64,000 nt of DNA from contig CAUEEP010000934.1 in assembly GCA_958450365.1 (NCBI GenBank), positions 1,887,501-1,951,500 on the forward strand. Reading direction: 5' to 3'. Source of the DNA: Mesorhabditis belari (lineage: Eukaryota > Nematoda > Chromadorea > Rhabditida > Rhabditidae). The notes beneath the pieces were generated by a model. The model had not been told where the DNA came from. It saw only the letters and a list, made by a program, of their open reading frames with translations, and did no database searches. This document shows, one piece after another, positions 60,501 through 64,000 of this stretch (positions are counted from its first letter, which is position 1; every line of letters begins with the position of its first letter). The translations under genes and the position numbers were made by a program.

Positions 60501-63500
60501 GGGATTCCAATCGCTGCCAGAGTGCATTCTAAAAGCAAAAATTACGAATAAATTTATAAGAAACAAATCTAGAAACAAATTTTAGCTCACCTCTTGTATT
60601 TGTTCCCAGTGTCGGCGGTCCAAGATAGGGTTCAGGTGTAGTGAATGGATCAGTCTCGTTCAACCCGGTTACATTCGCCCAAAGCGTCTCGTTTTCTAAA
60701 AGTTGACCTGATTACAGTACAGTACGATTACAGTAATTACAGTATAACTATAATTGACTACAGTATTGTAATCTTTCAATTATAACAAACCAAACGCAAA
60801 AACGGGCGTCGTTTTCGGTTTCTTCGTTGTTTTCGGCTTTGGTGAGGTGGGTTTCGTCGTGTATCTAGATTAAAATTGTATAGTATTTCAGGTTAAATCT
60901 AAATCTAATCTAAATCTGACCTAAAGCTAATCTTAATCTAATCTAAATCTAATCTCAATCTAATCTCAATCTAAATCTAATCGAAACCTAATCTAAATCT
61001 AATCTAATCTAAATCTAATCTAATCTAAATCTAATCTAAACCCAATCTAAACCCAATCTAAACCTAATCTAAACCTAATCTCAATCTAATCTTAATCTAA
61101 TCTATCTAAATGTAAATGTAATGTAAATCTAATCTAATCTAATCTAAATCTAATCTAAACCCAATCTAAATCTAATCTAAATCTAATCTAATCTAAATCT
61201 AATCTAAACCCAATCTAAACCCAATCTAAATCTAATCTAAACCCAATCTAAATCTAATCTAAATCTAATCTAATCTAAATCTAATCTAAACCCAATCTAA
61301 ATCTAATCTAAACCCAATCTAAATCTAATCTAAATCTAATCTAAATCTAATCTAATCTAAATCTAATCTAAACCCAATCTAAACCCAATCTAAACCCAAT
61401 CTAAATCTAATCTAAATCTAATCACCAAAAAGGCGAAGCGGAATGGGCGCTTCCGGTTCCAGGTCGTGAATAGCTTTTAAATTTAGTATAAATCTATAAC
61501 TTTATCTAAATCTAAATCTAATCTAAATCTAAAGCTAAAACTCTTTAAATCAAAAATTTTTTCAAACCTTGGCAATTTCCTGGTCTTTGCCATGTCAGGT
61601 CGGGGCATACCCGGCCGCCAACCAACCGGCGGAGCGAATCTAAAGTTTTACTTTAAAATTTCATATACTTTTGACTCTTTTTCAACTTATTTTTGCATGA
61701 AACACTTTTATAAAAGAGTTTAAATTCAAATTAGAGCTTGCATTTTGCAGAAATTGCCTAGAAAAAGAGTCAAAAAGAGTCGTTTTATATCATCTTTAAC
61801 TAGTTAAAAGTTAGCGCGTATATCCTTTCGTTTTAGATTTCCCAAAGATTACGATAGTTTACGAAATTTGATATGTTTTAGAAAACACTTTTTTTTTCTT
61901 TTAAAGTTTTCAGTTTAAGGCGCAACATCGAAAAAAAAGGAATTTTGCCCAAAACAATAAGTCATTTATTTCTTGGACAAATCGGCGCTCAGGGAAGCAC
62001 TTTTTTTAATCTATCTTCGCACTCAGGTGTTCCTATTTGCGCAGATCACAACTTGCTTCCACATTTCTCTATCCCTTGCTATTGTCATCCAGTGTTTCCT
62101 ATTTTGGTTGTTCCTGTTTCGAAGTCTTCGACTTGCTTGTGCTGGTGGTGGTTGCACTCTAGCCATCCTTTCTCTGACCGTCTCTGCCACTCTTGTGCTC
62201 CACCTCGTTGCTGGTCTTCCGATGGGCCTCTTCTGGTCTCGTGGTAGCCACTCTGTGATCCGTATCGTCGATCTGTCGTCTGTTCTTCTGGCTACGTGGC
62301 CGGCCCATCTGGGTCTTTTTCTCTCAATCACTTCCATTGGATCTCTGAGTCCCGAGAGCTGGCGCATATCCGTACTTCTTAGGTCTTGGTCGAGCTGCGT
62401 CTTCCTATTGTACCCGAGTTCCTTTCAAGGGCTCGATGCGTCATTCTCAGGGCTCGTTCAGTGGTCTGTGTCGTGGCCCAGGTCTCTGTCCCGTAGCAGA
62501 GTGCCGGGAGGACGGTGCTGTCGAAGAGGTGTGCCCGAGTTCTCTGGTGATTCTTGAGTATCTTTGTGACTTCTTTGATGCTTCCTAGTGCTGTCCAGGC
62601 CGCTCGTCTTCTTCTGGCGACTTCTGGTCTTAGGTCTCCCTCCATGTTGATGCTTCTTCCGAGGTAGGTGTAGGAGGTGACTTCTTCTTAGGTCTTGGTC
62701 GAGCTGCGTCTTCCTATTGTACCCGAGGAGGTTCCTTTCAAGGGCTCGATGCGTCGTTCTCAGGGCTCGTCTTGCCGAAGAAATCTAGCCGGTGACGTGT
62801 GCTCGATCATGCGTATTCATTTTTTTTCTTCAAAACCACTTTTTCTAAGGTAGTTTTATGCGTAGATTCCGAAAAACACAATAAGAACTTGAGAAAAGGC
62901 GTTTTAAGCCGAGTTTTGGGGCTTCAAAGTGCGCGCTTCTATAGTGTCATGGGACACATAGGGAAAAGGTCAAAAAATGGCTTCTCAAAATATTTTTTAA
63001 AAAGCCAAACAAAAATTCTGGCATAATTTAACCTACTGATTACGTTTCTGATCAAATTGGAGCAAAATTTTTAAAAAAAATATTTTTCCAAAAAAGACCA
63101 TGTGGTCCCCCATATGAGTCAAAACTTAAAAAATATTTTTTTCTTTTTTTTCTTTTGCCTCTACTAGTCAATTTAAGTTAGAAAATGAATATTTAATGGT
63201 TACAAAATGGTTTTGATTCTATTTTTGATCTAGAATTCTAGTTTTGATCTTGAATTCTATTTTTAATCCTGAATTTTTAAGTTTTGACTCATGTGGGGGA
63301 CCACATGGTCTTTTTTGAAAAAAATTTTTTTTTGACCTTTGTGCCCCAATAGTGCCCCTTAAAGCTTTAAAACAAAACAAAAAAAATACCCAGGCGGTGT
63401 CGGCTCAAACGGAACGAGTTTTGTCACCTCAACCTCTTTCACCACCAAAACCTCGTACGGGACGAGTTTCTCTTCGATCTGAAATTATTAAAGAATATTA

Positions 63501-63625
63501 TAAATATCAATGATTCGAATACGGTATCTCGGTTATAACTTTATTTTTCTAAACCTTGATTATTGGTGGTCCCGGGATAGGCACACGATGGATGTACATG
63601 TCCGGGATCGAGCAATTGCAGCGAC
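54548..63625 (-). CDS. Olfactomedin-domain protein, gliomedin/UNC-122-like (5' end beyond window)
   Basis: Minus-strand exons: 63555-63625, 63390-63478, 61568-61639, 60791-60864, 60591-60695, 60470-60528, 58127-58206, 57961-58053, 57754-57841, 57193-57279, 55977-56030, 55789-55934, 55615-55698, 54548-54692; phases agree over about 415 codons. The first visible exon has CNCSIPDMYI, then Pro/Lys/Thr-rich linkers. The olfactomedin domain follows: VTDGFASPVLYEYET, YYVDFLASGTGSVVIDGYYY, YVDFAVDENGLWVIYMRPDS, VQTWQLEHVNATDLADAFVM CGVLYGV and KGLSMLHYNPVDKRLYFFD. After it comes an acidic, Pro-rich tail (APPPYPPPKG). Family members are extracellular or type II membrane proteins; UNC-122 and gliomedin also carry collagen repeats, which would lie upstream, outside the window. 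Introns of 922, 1162, 2263 and 1750 nt hold arrays and transposons. Confidence 0.87.
54815..55307. repeat. 18-bp minisatellite, about 27 copies
   Basis: The unit is CTGGACCTGGCTACAGTC with few variants (CTGGATCTGG, CTTGGACC). It lies in the last intron of the olfactomedin gene. The length is a multiple of 3, so repetitive open frames of 170 codons (SPGPGY units) appear; nothing suggests they are translated. Confidence 0.95.
56341..56613. repeat. 7-bp minisatellite, about 39 copies
   Basis: Mixed units TGTTCTC, TGTTGTC, TGTTGCC and TGTTCCC in an olfactomedin-gene intron. The right edge plus flank (TTGGATTAACATGATCTATA) recurs inverted at 56840-56870, and part recurs again at 56942, so the array borders an inverted repeat. 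Confidence 0.95.
57386..57705. repeat. Hairpin with one arm expanded into a 17-bp array
   Basis: TATCGGATCTTTAGATTTTC...CCCATTTAATTCACAA pairs with TTGTGAATTGAATGGG...GAAAATCTAAAGATCCGATA. Only the right arm end continues as about 12 tandem copies of ATCTAAAGATCCGATAA (57496-57699). Confidence 0.85.
58442..59394 (+). mobile_element. Mariner relic with internal duplications (953 bp)
   Basis: The ends TTAGGTTGTTCAAATATAAA and its imperfect reverse complement are flanked by TA. The plus strand reads mariner transposase pieces (VCLLYNFKLGKTVAKSHRDL, TIDEHLHAIGKAIRCGKWLP) with stops and no complete catalytic core. A start-region piece of about 40 bp is in tandem (58603 and 58643), and the segment of about 95 bp carrying the GKWLPHE motif is present twice (58955-59048, 59258-59355). 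A solo fragment of a similar end lies at 58224. All sit in the 2263-nt intron of the olfactomedin gene. Confidence 0.9.
59691..59945. mobile_element. 255-bp MITE, ends CCGTAAATAyTGTAATAGTA (copy 1)
   Basis: Terminal inverted repeats of about 22 bp with TA on both sides. An internal hairpin (TATCAAAAAATAG...CTATTTTTTGATA) lies at 59797-59835. Non-coding. Confidence 0.85.
60895..61425. repeat. AATCTAAATCTAATCTAAACCC array
   Basis: About 530 bases built from AATCTAA, AATCTAAA and AATCTAAACCC units in an olfactomedin-gene intron. Confidence 0.95.
61985..62770 (-). mobile_element. RTE-type non-LTR retrotransposon relic
   Basis: The minus strand reads C-terminal RTE polyprotein pieces: ARRRRAAWTALGSIKEVTKI, LFDSTVLPALCYGTETWATT, then, in another frame, RKRPRWAGHVARRTDDRSTI and a GRPATRW motif. 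A segment of about 85 bp is directly duplicated (62376-62459, 62684-62770). It lies in the 1750-nt olfactomedin-gene intron, same strand as the gene. Confidence 0.85.
63078..63325. mobile_element. Foldback element with GACCATGTGGTCCCCCA arms
   Basis: CCAAAAAAGACCATGTGGTC (63090-63109) and CATATGAGTCAAAACTTAAA pair with the reverse-complement segment at 63270-63320. Weaker pairing extends outward to about 62920 and 63370 (GGTCAAAAAAT against ATTTTTTTTGACC). Confidence 0.65.
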
Positions 63626-64000
63626 CTGTGATTTCGAAATTTTATCATCTCTTACTGTAAAGGATTACCCGAGCTCGTACTTTAGAGTAATCATCCATCA
63701 ATTTCATCTCATCCAATGGGTTAAATTGTCTAACTCTTTTTGCTAATACAATTTGATACTTTTTAACACAGAGAGAAACTTATTCGATAACGGGAAATGC
63801 TCTCTAAAAATAGTAGACAGCTTTCCAAGTTTTGTCACAAAGCTTCCGGCCGAATGGTTACCGTAAATACTGTAATAGTACCCCAGCCCCATAATGACGA
63901 CCGGAGCATCGCGTAGTCTAGCTTTGAACGAGGCTTTCTCGACACTGGTTTATTCTACAATGCTCGTTTAGGTATCAAAAAATAGCTGAAATTCAGGGCT
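63626..64000. other. Right edge; MITE copy 2 from 63861, cut by the window
   Basis: 63861 onward starts CCGTAAATACTGTAATAGTA and continues as the reverse complement of the interior of the 59691-59945 MITE, so it is a second copy in opposite orientation, running off the window. TA precedes it. No further exon of the olfactomedin gene is recognisable between 63626 and 63860. Confidence 0.75.

Overview
This window is nuclear DNA of a nematode, most likely a rhabditid. The genes are intron-rich. Acceptors follow the nematode TTTTAG/TTTCAG pattern. Several introns are only 37-40 nt. Acceptor-like sites lie directly before several start codons, as expected for spliced-leader trans-splicing. There is a 19-nt match to the SL1 leader, a degenerate block of the nematode telomere hexamer (TTAGGC), and many Tc1/mariner relics. 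Orthologue names come from recognising protein families; no database search was run. Exon limits were worked out by hand from splice sites, phase and family conservation.

Layout. 0.75-9.6 kb (all minus): a PWWP-domain protein, the CCA-adding tRNA nucleotidyltransferase (TRNT1) and a mitochondrial CoA-type carrier (SLC25A42). 10.2-19.2 kb (all plus): ZC3H15/DFRP1, a SMYD-type MYND-SET protein and TOMM70. 19.2-27.2 kb: gene-free, made of nested DNA elements, minisatellites and the telomere-like block. 27.2-33.7 kb (plus): a CUB-CUB-LDLa-TM protein of the Neto/SOL-2 type. 34.5-37.1 kb (minus): NUDT21 (CFIm25) and a myosin essential light chain. 37.6-42.3 kb (plus): exocyst subunit EXOC7. 43.0-46.1 kb (minus): UDP-glucose dehydrogenase (sqv-4). 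46.1-54.5 kb: gene-free, with foldback elements, an AT satellite holding a LINE 3' end, a Tc1-like element and a mariner relic. 54.5-63.6 kb (minus): the C-terminal part of an olfactomedin-domain protein whose introns are loaded with minisatellites and transposons; its 5' end lies outside the window.

The genes are conserved single-copy eukaryotic genes with no shared pathway. Two groups have spacing compatible with co-expression (TRNT1-PWWP; ZC3H15-SMYD-TOMM70), but nothing proves an operon. Three things stand out. First, lesions at base resolution in otherwise intact genes: one extra A in SLC25A42 and a GT-to-GG donor in TRNT1. Second, mobile-element biology: a MITE whose internal segment has expanded into a tandem array, a foldback with an exact 9-bp target duplication, a LINE fragment between two exact 108-bp repeats, and mariner relics carrying the same internal duplication. 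Third, the SL1-like sequence inside an intron. I found no convincing new multi-gene system; the unusual biology here is in the repeats and splice sites.
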